This document shows, one piece after another, positions 15,415 to 23,943 of a DNA stretch of 64,000 nucleotides. The position numbers were made by a program, and so were the translations under genes. Within the stretch, counting starts at the first letter, position 1. Every line of letters begins with the position of its first letter. The stretch covers positions 35,733-99,732 of the forward strand of contig JAUNVU010000002.1 of assembly GCA_030537525.1 (NCBI GenBank), written 5' to 3'. This DNA comes from Eubacteriales bacterium. Lineage in GTDB: Bacteria; Bacillota; Clostridia; Saccharofermentanales; DTU023. The notes under the pieces are model-generated. The model had not been told where the DNA came from. It searched no databases and saw only the letters and a list, made by a program, of their open reading frames with translations.

Positions 15415-18400
15415 ATGAAACGACATCCGCTCATCGAGCAGATGGCAAAGAGTCCAGAGATTGCTGATTTGACACATTTCCTGCTGGCTAAGAATTCTTC
15501 AAAAAGAGCTAATCTCGCCGGTTTTTCAGAAGCTGCCGAGGCTCCGCTTGCCCTCGCTATTGCCGAAGCCATAGAGGATTTATCTGGCGCTAAAGAGTTA
15601 CCACCAGTCCTCCTCTTTCCCGATGAGTTATCGGCCAGGCGGCTACGGGTAGATCTTGAATCTCTTGCTGGATTCAAGTGCCTAGAAATTCAAGCTGTAG
15701 ATCCTGACATCACGCCAGCTGCTGCCCGCTCAAGACTGGATGAACTGGAGCTCATTGCCAACTTGGCGGACTTGGCCACAGGAGACTATGGTGCGATCAT
15801 TGTCACTGCAGATGCGCTAGGTGATAACCTGCCTGCCCCAGAGCGCTTTGCCAATAATTATTTAGAATTTACGGTTGGTGGAGAGTTTGTAATTGAAAAA
15901 CTCTGTGAGCAATTGCTAGAACTTGGCTATGAAGCCAGTCCAGAAGTCGACGCACCAGCTCAATTCTCTTGGCGCGGTGATATTGTTGATATTTCAGTAC
16001 CACGTCGTTTCGGTGAATTGAGTATTTACCGGCTGAGTTTCTTTGATACGGAAATTGACGATATCAGATTGGTTGACCCCGATACTCAACGTTCTATTTC
16101 CTCGCTCCCGAAGGTGCAGGTAGGTCCTGCAAGATTGCTCTACTTATCTGAAGCGGAAAGACTATTATTGGCCGAGAAGATACCAGAGGCTGTACGTGAG
16201 TTCAAGAAGCAATATCTGGCTAATGGTGGTCGTCCAGAAGACTTAAAACGCTTAGAAGCTGAAGTTGAAAATGATCTTGTAGCACTCAATAAGGGGGACT
16301 ATCAACCGGGCCTCCTGCGCTGGCTGCCCCTGCTTAACCTGGCTAAGCACAGCATATTGGACTACACCAGAGAACTTGGACTGCCCCTCTTTGTCTTCGA
16401 TCTAGCCAGACTGCGAGAGCGACTGGATCAGGCACAGGCCAATTGGCTGCTAGAGCTAAAGGTCGGTATTGAGGATCTGCGCTTCCTACCCTCGGTGGCA
16501 GAGCTTAGGCCAGAAGTTCCAGAGATCTTAAAAGGTATAAATAGTTATTCCGATTTTGCGCCCTTGCTCTCTTTAAGTCAGTTATCGGCGTCAAGCGGTT
16601 TCGTCGGTGCTGAGAAATTTAAGCTCACAATCCGCACAGGCGAGTCTTATAGGCAGCGATTTAGCGAGCTCAGGTCAGAGCTAGAAAATCTTGGTAAGAA
16701 TGGGGTTCATACCTATCTATTCGCGGGCAAAGCCGAGGTTGCAGATAAACTAAATACGGAATTTATAAGCCTGAAAAATCTTACGGTTGTACCAGAGTTT
16801 CTAGCTCGCGGCTTTTACTGGCCAAAGGCAGGACTCAATGTCATAGGCACGGATGATCTCTTCGCCAAGGAGCGGAGCCGGCGGAAAAAAGAGCAGCGAG
16901 GCACGCCTATTCGCTATTTTACGGATCTTGCTGAAGGTGACTTGCTGGTTCACGAAGACCATGGCATAGGCCGCTTTATTGGCTTGAAGACCCTTGATAC
17001 CTCAACTGGACGTAAGGATTATATCGAAATTGAATACGCCAAAGAGGACAAACTATTCTTACCTCTCGAAGCACTCAACAAGATTCAGAAGTATCTCGGC
17101 GGCGGCGAAGAACAAGTCAGACTCTCAAGACTTGGCGGTTCAGAGTGGGAGCGGCAAAAGACGAGGGCGAGGGAGTCAATTAAAAAATTAGCCTTTGATC
17201 TCGTAGAACTCTATGCCAAGCGACGAGCCATCAAGGGTCATAAATTTCCACCAGATGGGAGTTTCGAAGTAGAATTTGCCAATCGCTTCCCCTATATCGA
17301 GACACCAGACCAGGTTTTGGCCATGAGCGAAATTCGGGCCGATATGGAATCTGATAAAGTTATGGACCGCTTACTCTGCGGTGATGTTGGCTTTGGCAAG
17401 ACAGAACTTGCCTTCCGCGCCCTATTTAAGGCTGTGGTAGACGGTCAGCAGGCGGCCTTCTTGGCGCCGACCACGGTGCTGGCTCAACAGCACTATCAAA
17501 ACTTCGTGGAGCGCTGTGAGGGTTTCCCCTTGCGCATTGAGTTGCTCTCACGACTAGTGCCATTGAAGAAGCGTAGGGAGATACTCGCTGCAGTTGCCAG
17601 AGGAGAAGTGGACGTCTTGATTGGCACGCACTCGCTTTTGAATAAGGATTTGACCTTCGACCGCTTGAAATTATTAGTGGTAGATGAAGAGCAGCGTTTC
17701 GGCGTTGGCCACAAGGAGAGCTTGAAAGAACGCTATCCAGATATTGATGTCTTGAGCCTCTCCGCTACGCCGATTCCACGTACACTGCATATGTCGCTGG
17801 CGGGTATTCGCGATATTTCGATTCTGGAACGTGGACCTGAGGACAGAAGACCAGTTCGCACCTATGTCATGGAATACGATTTTGCCTTAGTCAGTGAGGC
17901 AATCTTGCAAGAACTCGCACGTGGTGGTCAGATCTTCTACCTGATCAATAATGTCAAAGCAGTCGAAAAGAAGGCCTTGGAACTTGCCGAAGCTATGCCA
18001 GGTTTACGTGTCAAGTATGCCCACGGCCAGATGCCAGAGCGCGCACTTGAAGAAGTCATTATGGAGTTCGTCGAAGGGAAGTTCGACCTGCTAGTCTGCA
18101 CTACAATCATAGAAAATGGTATCGACTTGCCAAATGTCAATACCATGATCGTGGAAGATGCCGAGCGACTGGGTCTTTCACAGCTCTATCAAATTCGAGG
18201 TCGAGTTGGCCGTTCTGGCCGTCAGGCCTATGCCTATATCACCTATAGGCCCGAACGCATCCTGACTGAGATAGCCGAGAAGCGCCTGGCGACAATTCGA
18301 GACTTTACCGAACTTGGCTCAGGCTTCAAGATAGCTCTACGTGACCTTGAGGTACGAGGTGCTGGCAATATTCTAGGCGGCGAGCAACATGGTCAGATGG

Positions 18401-18963
18401 CTCAAATTGGCTATGAGCTCTATTGTAGAATGCTAGATGAAGAGATAGCCGCTCTGCGTGGTGAGCAGCAAATTAGCAAGGCCCCAGACGAAATCGAAGT
18501 CAAACTGGACTTCAAGATTGATGCTTTAATTCCCCAGGCTTATATTCGAGATTCCGTACAGCGTATGGCGATCTATAGACGCTGCTTGAAAATTGCTGAC
18601 AGTCAGGAACTCACAGATCTTTATGATGAGTTGCTAGATCGCTTCGGCGAGCCGCCACGGCAGGTGGAAAATCTCTTGGACTTAGCTTATTTGCGAGGTC
18701 GTGCCAAGCATCTAAAAATCACTGAGATCCGGCGCTTAGTTGAAGAAGTCCGCCTCAATCTTGTCACAGATGAAAATCTACCAATGGCCGCGATATCAGC
18801 AGTTTTAGCTGTTGGGGAGCGAAATGGCTCCATGTATCTGTCAGCAGTAGGTAAGCCGCAAATGGTCTTGCGCAGAAGCTTTGCCTCGGATAGAGAGGCG
18901 CTTACGGCCCTCAATCAGCTCTTTAAGGCCGCTGAGCAGGTGGAAGATAAGTCTATTGTATAA
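15415..18963 (+). CDS. mfd: Transcription-repair coupling factor (Mfd)
   Basis: A 1182-residue DNA translocase that removes stalled RNA polymerase and recruits UvrA. It has the N-terminal UvrB-like region, then the RNA-polymerase interaction domain (YFTDLAEGDLLVHEDHGIGRF, quoted from residues 499-519). The RecG-like helicase core carries Walker A GDVGFGKTE near residue 655, DEEQ in VDEEQRFGVGHKE near 757, SATPIPRTL and RGRVGRSGRQAYAY. The C-terminal TRCF domain has IPQAYIRDSVQRMAIYRR. AGGAGG precedes the ATG by five bases. Full length with no disruption. Confidence 0.97.
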   Translation: MKRHPLIEQMAKSPEIADLTHFLLAKNSSKRANLAGFSEAAEAPLALAIAEAIEDLSGAKELPPVLLFPDELSARRLRVDLESLAGFKCLEIQAVDPDITPAAARSRLDELELIANLADLATGDYGAIIVTADALGDNLPAPERFANNYLEFTVGGEFVIEKLCEQLLELGYEASPEVDAPAQFSWRGDIVDISVPRRFGELSIYRLSFFDTEIDDIRLVDPDTQRSISSLPKVQVGPARLLYLSEAERLLLAEKIPEAVREFKKQYLANGGRPEDLKRLEAEVENDLVALNKGDYQPGLLRWLPLLNLAKHSILDYTRELGLPLFVFDLARLRERLDQAQANWLLELKVGIEDLRFLPSVAELRPEVPEILKGINSYSDFAPLLSLSQLSASSGFVGAEKFKLTIRTGESYRQRFSELRSELENLGKNGVHTYLFAGKAEVADKLNTEFISLKNLTVVPEFLARGFYWPKAGLNVIGTDDLFAKERSRRKKEQRGTPIRYFTDLAEGDLLVHEDHGIGRFIGLKTLDTSTGRKDYIEIEYAKEDKLFLPLEALNKIQKYLGGGEEQVRLSRLGGSEWERQKTRARESIKKLAFDLVELYAKRRAIKGHKFPPDGSFEVEFANRFPYIETPDQVLAMSEIRADMESDKVMDRLLCGDVGFGKTELAFRALFKAVVDGQQAAFLAPTTVLAQQHYQNFVERCEGFPLRIELLSRLVPLKKRREILAAVARGEVDVLIGTHSLLNKDLTFDRLKLLVVDEEQRFGVGHKESLKERYPDIDVLSLSATPIPRTLHMSLAGIRDISILERGPEDRRPVRTYVMEYDFALVSEAILQELARGGQIFYLINNVKAVEKKALELAEAMPGLRVKYAHGQMPERALEEVIMEFVEGKFDLLVCTTIIENGIDLPNVNTMIVEDAERLGLSQLYQIRGRVGRSGRQAYAYITYRPERILTEIAEKRLATIRDFTELGSGFKIALRDLEVRGAGNILGGEQHGQMAQIGYELYCRMLDEEIAALRGEQQISKAPDEIEVKLDFKIDALIPQAYIRDSVQRMAIYRRCLKIADSQELTDLYDELLDRFGEPPRQVENLLDLAYLRGRAKHLKITEIRRLVEEVRLNLVTDENLPMAAISAVLAVGERNGSMYLSAVGKPQMVLRRSFASDREALTALNQLFKAAEQVEDKSIV

Positions 18964-19038
18964 GCCTTGAAAAAAGCCAAGTTCTTGCTTGAATAGCTTA
19001 TTGAATTTTGCCAGAATAAAGGCGGCCAGGGGCTATTT

Positions 19039-19072
19039 CGTCTTCTGGTCAAATATCTCCGACCAGAAGTCG
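19039..19072. promoter_or_regulatory. Inverted repeat in the leader of aspA
   Basis: CTTCTGGTC (19042-19050) and GACCAGAAG (19061-19069) form a perfect 9-bp inverted repeat with a 10-nt spacer, extendable to 12 bp with one mismatch. It ends 20 bases before the aspA ATG. No T-run follows, so it is not a terminator for mfd. An operator or a leader hairpin near the ribosome-binding site is likely. Confidence 0.45.
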
Positions 19073-19091
19073 GTAAAATGAGGTCAAATAG

Positions 19092-20480
19092 ATGAAACGC
19101 ATCGAGCGAGATAGTGTTGGGGAGATGGAAATTGCCCCCAATGTCTACTATGGTGTCCAAAGTCTCAGAGCTAGAGAAAATTTCCACATGACAGGTCAGC
19201 ATCTACGTCCTGAACAGATTGTAGCACTTGCCGAAATTAAGTTAGCAGCGGCTAGAGTTAATTGTCAGGTTGGACGCCTCAGCCAGGAAAGAGCTGAGGC
19301 CATTGAGCAAGCCTGCCAAGAAATAATCGATGGCAAATTACATGCTGAGTTCATCACCGATCCAATCCAGGGTGGAGCGGGAACGTCAGCTAATATGAAT
19401 GCCAACGAGGTCATTGCTAATCGCGCTGGTGAGATTCTTGGTGCCGAACTCGGCTCCTATTCTGAGGTTCACCCGAATGATCACGTCAATTTGGGACAGT
19501 CTACAAACGACGTCTATCCGAGCTCAGGCAAGCTCGCTGCCTTGAAATTACTGGATGTAGCGCTACCGAAGCTAGAAGCCCTAGAGGCGGCTTTGGCCAC
19601 CAAGGCAGACGATTTCAAAGACATCCTAAAGGTTGGTAGAACGCAGCTGCAAGATGCAGTTCCTATCACCCTCGGACAAGAGTTCAGGGCGTATACCACA
19701 GCTGTTGGTCGCGGTATCAGCAAGATCAAGCAGGCCAGAAAGGCTCTTTACAGCATGAATCTCGGCGGCACCGCAATCGGTACGGGTATCACGGCGAGTC
19801 CAGATTATATACGTCAAGTTGTACCCGAATTAGCGAAAGTCACAGCCTATCCACTAGAACAATGTGCAGACCTCGTCGATGGTACCCAGCATATTGACGT
19901 CTATATCGAGTTATCTGCTGCTCTCAAACAATGCGCCGTCATCCTCTCAAAACTATCAAATGATCTTCGTTTGATGAGTTCAGGCCCAAGAGCTGGTATC
20001 GGCGAGCTCAAACTACCAGCTAAGCAGAATGGTTCTTCCATCATGCCAGGAAAGATCAACCCCGTTATTCCAGAGGTCGTAAGCCAGGTCTGCTTCGCCA
20101 TCTGCGGTAATGATGTGACTGTAGCCATGGCAGCCGAGGGCGGTCAGCTAGAACTCAACGCCTTCGAACCAGTGCTCTTCTTCAAACTACATGAGTCCAT
20201 CCAGCTGCTAGGTAATGCGGCAGAAACTCTTGATATCAACTGCATTAGAGATCTTCAAGCTGATGAGGCCAAGGCCAAGGCGCTGCTCGACATCTCGCTT
20301 GCCACAATTACCGCACTGGCACCAGAAATAGGCTATGCCCATACTGCCGATATAGCAGAAGAAGCGATGGCTAAGGGTGAAACCATCTGGCAGATTATTG
20401 ACGAGCAAGAAGATCTCAAGGATCTGGACTTAGACCACATCCTGGATGCCAGAAGAATGACTGATCCATTCCACGAATAA
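19092..20480 (+). CDS. aspA: Aspartate ammonia-lyase
   Basis: A 462-residue member of the fumarase/aspartase superfamily. YYGVQSLRARENF at the N-terminus, HPNDHVNLGQSTNDVYPS and the GSSIMPGKINPV signature with the catalytic serine are all present. YYGVQ...ENF and the HPNDHVN form favour aspartase over class II fumarase, whose N-terminus usually reads YWGAQTQRS. The enzyme splits aspartate into fumarate and ammonia and could feed amino-acid fermentation. Fumarase remains a possible second activity. Confidence 0.88.
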   Translation: MKRIERDSVGEMEIAPNVYYGVQSLRARENFHMTGQHLRPEQIVALAEIKLAAARVNCQVGRLSQERAEAIEQACQEIIDGKLHAEFITDPIQGGAGTSANMNANEVIANRAGEILGAELGSYSEVHPNDHVNLGQSTNDVYPSSGKLAALKLLDVALPKLEALEAALATKADDFKDILKVGRTQLQDAVPITLGQEFRAYTTAVGRGISKIKQARKALYSMNLGGTAIGTGITASPDYIRQVVPELAKVTAYPLEQCADLVDGTQHIDVYIELSAALKQCAVILSKLSNDLRLMSSGPRAGIGELKLPAKQNGSSIMPGKINPVIPEVVSQVCFAICGNDVTVAMAAEGGQLELNAFEPVLFFKLHESIQLLGNAAETLDINCIRDLQADEAKAKALLDISLATITALAPEIGYAHTADIAEEAMAKGETIWQIIDEQEDLKDLDLDHILDARRMTDPFHE

Positions 20481-20488
20481 GGTAAATA

Positions 20489-21454
20489 ATGGCAATTATC
20501 AATTTAAAAGAAGCAAGTGAAGTAGATCGCATCTCCGAAGGTGCCGTCCTGATCAATGAGGAGCCAGTGCTTCGGCAAGGTAAGCACAAACCCTTCATGA
20601 TTGGAACTTTTATCGGACCCGACGGCAATTCAGAATTTCGCATCTGGGAAGAACAAATCTATCAGAGTGTGGTTGAAAATGGCACAGGCATCTACGATGC
20701 CTCAGTCGTTGGTTCAGAATACAACGGCAATTACTATCTGACGGTCAGGCGAATTCGTCCAACTTTAGAAGACGGACTTGAGCGCAGTGATTTCTTACCA
20801 CAGATACCCAAGTTGCAGATTAAGAAGCACTGGCAGGAGGCTAATCTAGCCCTTAAAGAACAGGGCCTCACAGAGTCAGCCATGTTCATTGCCAAGGAGA
20901 TCCTAAACGATCCCGAAGTAGTCTCCCGTTTCTTCGTAGAGGGAGCTGCGATCTACCACCACGACAATAAAATTGGCGGACTGGCCAATCACAGCTTCAA
21001 GATGCTGCGCATCTTGGCAGCGGTAATTGCCAACTTACCAGCTCTTAGAAAATCTTGTGACTTACTCTATCTCGGCGTGCTCCTACACGATATTGGAAAG
21101 ATCCACGAATACGACAATTTGGCACCGAGCGAATTCTGGTATGCCAATCATCGCGTACGTGGCATTGAATTTCTGACGAAGTACAAGGAGCTCATAGTCG
21201 AGCGCTATGATGAGGCCTTCTATCGTCAATTGCAGGCGATAATCATTGGCCACCACGGCGAATATGGCGATCGCCCAACCACTGTAGCGACAGGCATAGT
21301 TCACTACATCGACACGTTGGAGAGTCAAGTCACAGGTCTCCTCGAGAAGCAGCGAGACACCCCAGGTGTCAAGATTCGTAACGAGTGGGGCTTCTTAGAA
21401 GCCATCCCGCTAGACGACGAATTCTATTTCGAGGAAGAAGCAATTGAAAGATAA
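20489..21454 (+). CDS. yhaM: 3'-5' exoribonuclease, YhaM family
   Basis: 321 residues. The N-terminal OB-fold nucleic-acid binding part (about 1-95) is followed by an HD phosphohydrolase domain with HHDNKIGGLANHS, LLHDIGKIHEY near residue 199 and IIGHHGEYGDRPTT. This is the YhaM arrangement, a metal-dependent 3'-5' exonuclease that trims RNA ends. ATG has a weak AAGG upstream. It begins eight bases after aspA and overlaps tcdA by 11 nt. Confidence 0.88.
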   Translation: MAIINLKEASEVDRISEGAVLINEEPVLRQGKHKPFMIGTFIGPDGNSEFRIWEEQIYQSVVENGTGIYDASVVGSEYNGNYYLTVRRIRPTLEDGLERSDFLPQIPKLQIKKHWQEANLALKEQGLTESAMFIAKEILNDPEVVSRFFVEGAAIYHHDNKIGGLANHSFKMLRILAAVIANLPALRKSCDLLYLGVLLHDIGKIHEYDNLAPSEFWYANHRVRGIEFLTKYKELIVERYDEAFYRQLQAIIIGHHGEYGDRPTTVATGIVHYIDTLESQVTGLLEKQRDTPGVKIRNEWGFLEAIPLDDEFYFEEEAIER

Positions 21455-22151
21455 CGAAAACATCTACCAGAGAACAGAACACCTCTTTGGTGCTGAGGGC
21501 CTGGCGAAAATTCGCCAGGCTCATATTCTACTTCTGGGCATTGGCGGTGTGGGTGGAGCTGTGTTCGAGGCGCTGGTCCGCGCAGGTGTCGCGAAATTGA
21601 CGGTGGTTGACGGTGACAAATTCAGCAAGAGCAATCTCAACCGTCAACTTTTAGCAAATAGAGAGACCATTGGGCGGTCAAAGGTCGCAGTTGCCAAGGA
21701 AGTGGCAGCCAGCATCAACCCTGAGGTAGAAATAGAAGCCATAGAGCAGCGTCTGGACAGAAGCAGTGCACAGCATTTGATTGCAGAGCGCGCAGCAGAC
21801 TTCGATATTTTGATAGACTGCATAGATGATATAGAGGCAAAAGCCGCGGCCGTCAAAGCCGCCACCAATACGCCACTGACCATTTTGGTATCGGGTGGGG
21901 CGGGGAATAGGACGCGGCCAGAGGGTGTACGTATTGACTATTTAGAGAATGCCTTCAGTGATCCCTTCTTGAAGAAGTTTCGCAAGAGCTTGGGCGATTA
22001 CCCTAAAGGGCGGATCTATACTATTTTTAGTCCGTTCAAGGCTATGCCCAAAAGAGACGGTATGATAGCCTCATCGCCTTATCTGCCGAATATTCTGGGT
22101 TTCACCTTGGCTGGTTTGGCATTAGAAATTTTAACTGATATCAGAAATTAG
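21444..22151 (+). CDS. tcdA: tRNA threonylcarbamoyladenosine dehydratase (TcdA/CsdL family)
   Basis: A 235-residue ThiF/E1-like ATP-dependent enzyme that cyclises the t6A modification at position 37 of ANN-decoding tRNAs. The nucleotide loop LLGIGGVGGAVFEALVRAG is followed by VVDGDKFSKSNLNRQ, DCIDDIEAKAA, and the Firmicute-type C-terminus with GYTIFSPFKAMPK-like residues. The TTG start at 21444 has GAGGA eight bases upstream. It is the end of the mfd-aspA-yhaM-tcdA group. Another E1-like adenylating role is possible but less likely at this length. Confidence 0.85.
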   Translation: MKDNENIYQRTEHLFGAEGLAKIRQAHILLLGIGGVGGAVFEALVRAGVAKLTVVDGDKFSKSNLNRQLLANRETIGRSKVAVAKEVAASINPEVEIEAIEQRLDRSSAQHLIAERAADFDILIDCIDDIEAKAAAVKAATNTPLTILVSGGAGNRTRPEGVRIDYLENAFSDPFLKKFRKSLGDYPKGRIYTIFSPFKAMPKRDGMIASSPYLPNILGFTLAGLALEILTDIRN

Positions 22152-22216
22152 TAATTAAATACATAGCTTCCTATTTTCGTATATAATCATGATTAAATAT
22201 ACAAAGGGGTGTTTTT

Positions 22217-23851
22217 ATGCGGAGAATTTTTGCCTTCTTCATGCTCTTAGCAATAGTCTTAGGCTGCGCTCCTGTTTTTGCTGATTATAAACAGGCTAAT
22301 TATTCTAGCAGAATCGAAATACTAGACCCTATCGAGGCAGATATTATTAATGTAGATTTTAATATCTCAAGTAATACTTATGAGGGAAGCTGGTCTTTTC
22401 TTAATTGGTCTTATGGAGAAGCTGGTTTTTCGAGCGGCAAGCAAAGAGAGGTATTTTTCAAGCTGAAATCTATTGGCAAGAAAAAGGCGACTCTTGAATG
22501 GGCTCGTGGGGAATATGAGCTTGAATCGCGTGGGAGTAAACTCTTTTGGACTAAGGAGTGGCGATGGACTTCAGATACCTGGTATAGCTTACGTTTGCAG
22601 ACAAAATACCAGAGCAAGCGAACATATTTAACTCTCTGGGTAGCTCGTCATAGCAGCGAGCCAGGAACATGGAAGAAATTAGCTGTCTTTAGTTATAAGG
22701 GACGTATTCCTCTACCAAAACTTGATAGTATTAAGCATAGCGCATACGTAGACAGTAAGTCTGAGCTCATTACATTTATTGATGCGATTAATGTCCGTCA
22801 GGCGTCAGATCGCCAATGGAAACCTATTAGTAGAGTCGTTCTCGATGGAACTAAGAAATTTGGCTTGCCCACACACCGTGTCCATTCCTATCAGGATGAT
22901 TTTCAACGATATCTCATTATTGCCTGCAATCGCGACAAAGATGAACGGAAATCTGCTGTTACAGCATTCAAGCAAAAAACTGAGCCTCTTGATCCTAAAT
23001 TTATAGTTGAACCAGTTACGGAATTAGCTAGGTCGCTTGCTTCTTTCGACTTGCATGGTCCTCAGATTGTTCTCAATTATCAGTCACCGTATTACGGCAG
23101 CATTATCCAGGCAGAATGGAAATGTACAAAAGAGGAAAGAGGTTCTTATTGGGCTCCTCTTACCTGGGATGAAGGTTATTGTGGCTTCCAGAAACTAGGG
23201 GATGGAAGCAGGGTCGTTATTTTCTCTCTGTGGGATCTTGCGGACGGTACAAGGGCGGAATTTATAAACACTAAGAATACTTATTACCATGGGGTGTTTG
23301 ATAATGAGGACTGTGGTGTACAGATGATTGCCAAATACCCATGGTTTGAAAATAAGTGGTATACAATTCGTGTCCAAGAATGGCATTTTAATGGCGAAAC
23401 TTATCTTGCTTGCTGGGTGAGGTCTAAGGATCAAGAATGGTTCAATGTGGGTGTTTACAAGTATCCCAAGATGGTGAACCAGTTAGGTAATGTGGGCGCG
23501 TTTATTGAAGACTTTGCTTTCCATAATAGTGCCATATCGGCAAAATATCGAAATACATATATGAGACTTTTAGATGGCCAGACATGGTTAGCGCTCAATC
23601 ATTTCAATGTGGGTAATCAGCACACGATCTCTGACGTATATGAGGACCCTATGCTACTCGACATTCCCTATAACTTTTCTCTTTCTCTAAGTAAAGATCA
23701 GTCTACGATTAAGGTCACGACTGGTGGAGAAGAGGATATCAATGCTGTAAACTATTTTAATTTTTCCAATATGTATTTTCTAAGGCAAAAGCCAGAGCCG
23801 CGTTATAAGGAATGGATTCCGATGAAAAAACTAATCAAGAAGAAATCCTGA
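22217..23851 (+). CDS. Secreted protein with two DUF3472-like domains
   Basis: 544 residues with a signal peptide (MRRIFAFFMLLAIVLGCAPVFA). Cleavage could be after AFA, or at the lipobox-like VLGC, making it a lipoprotein. The second half (about 305-440) matches the DUF3472 pattern: GYCGFQKLGDGSRVVIFSLWD, DCGVQMIAKYPWFENKWYTIRV and YLACWVRS. The first half repeats the scheme in weaker form (GEAGFSSGKQREVFFKL, WYSLRLQTKY, YLTLWVARHS), so the protein looks like an internal duplication. Trp and Tyr are abundant, as in sugar-binding beta-sandwich proteins, but no function is established. It has AAGGGG before the ATG and a TATAAT at 22182-22187. Confidence 0.8.
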   Translation: MRRIFAFFMLLAIVLGCAPVFADYKQANYSSRIEILDPIEADIINVDFNISSNTYEGSWSFLNWSYGEAGFSSGKQREVFFKLKSIGKKKATLEWARGEYELESRGSKLFWTKEWRWTSDTWYSLRLQTKYQSKRTYLTLWVARHSSEPGTWKKLAVFSYKGRIPLPKLDSIKHSAYVDSKSELITFIDAINVRQASDRQWKPISRVVLDGTKKFGLPTHRVHSYQDDFQRYLIIACNRDKDERKSAVTAFKQKTEPLDPKFIVEPVTELARSLASFDLHGPQIVLNYQSPYYGSIIQAEWKCTKEERGSYWAPLTWDEGYCGFQKLGDGSRVVIFSLWDLADGTRAEFINTKNTYYHGVFDNEDCGVQMIAKYPWFENKWYTIRVQEWHFNGETYLACWVRSKDQEWFNVGVYKYPKMVNQLGNVGAFIEDFAFHNSAISAKYRNTYMRLLDGQTWLALNHFNVGNQHTISDVYEDPMLLDIPYNFSLSLSKDQSTIKVTTGGEEDINAVNYFNFSNMYFLRQKPEPRYKEWIPMKKLIKKKS

Positions 23852-23896
23852 TAGCTTGAGGATTCTAGCTCAAGTAAATTTTAGCTAGTCTGAAAA

Positions 23897-23925
23897 AAGA
23901 GCCCCGTGATGTCGGGGCTCTTCTT
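23897..23925. terminator. Bidirectional terminator between DUF3472 gene and pntB
   Basis: A 10-bp perfect stem, AAGAGCCCCG / CGGGGCTCTT, with loop TGATGT. T-rich on both strands after the stem, so it serves the plus-strand secreted-protein gene and the minus-strand pnt operon. Confidence 0.9.
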
Positions 23926-23943
23926 TTCTCAGCTTATTTTCAA

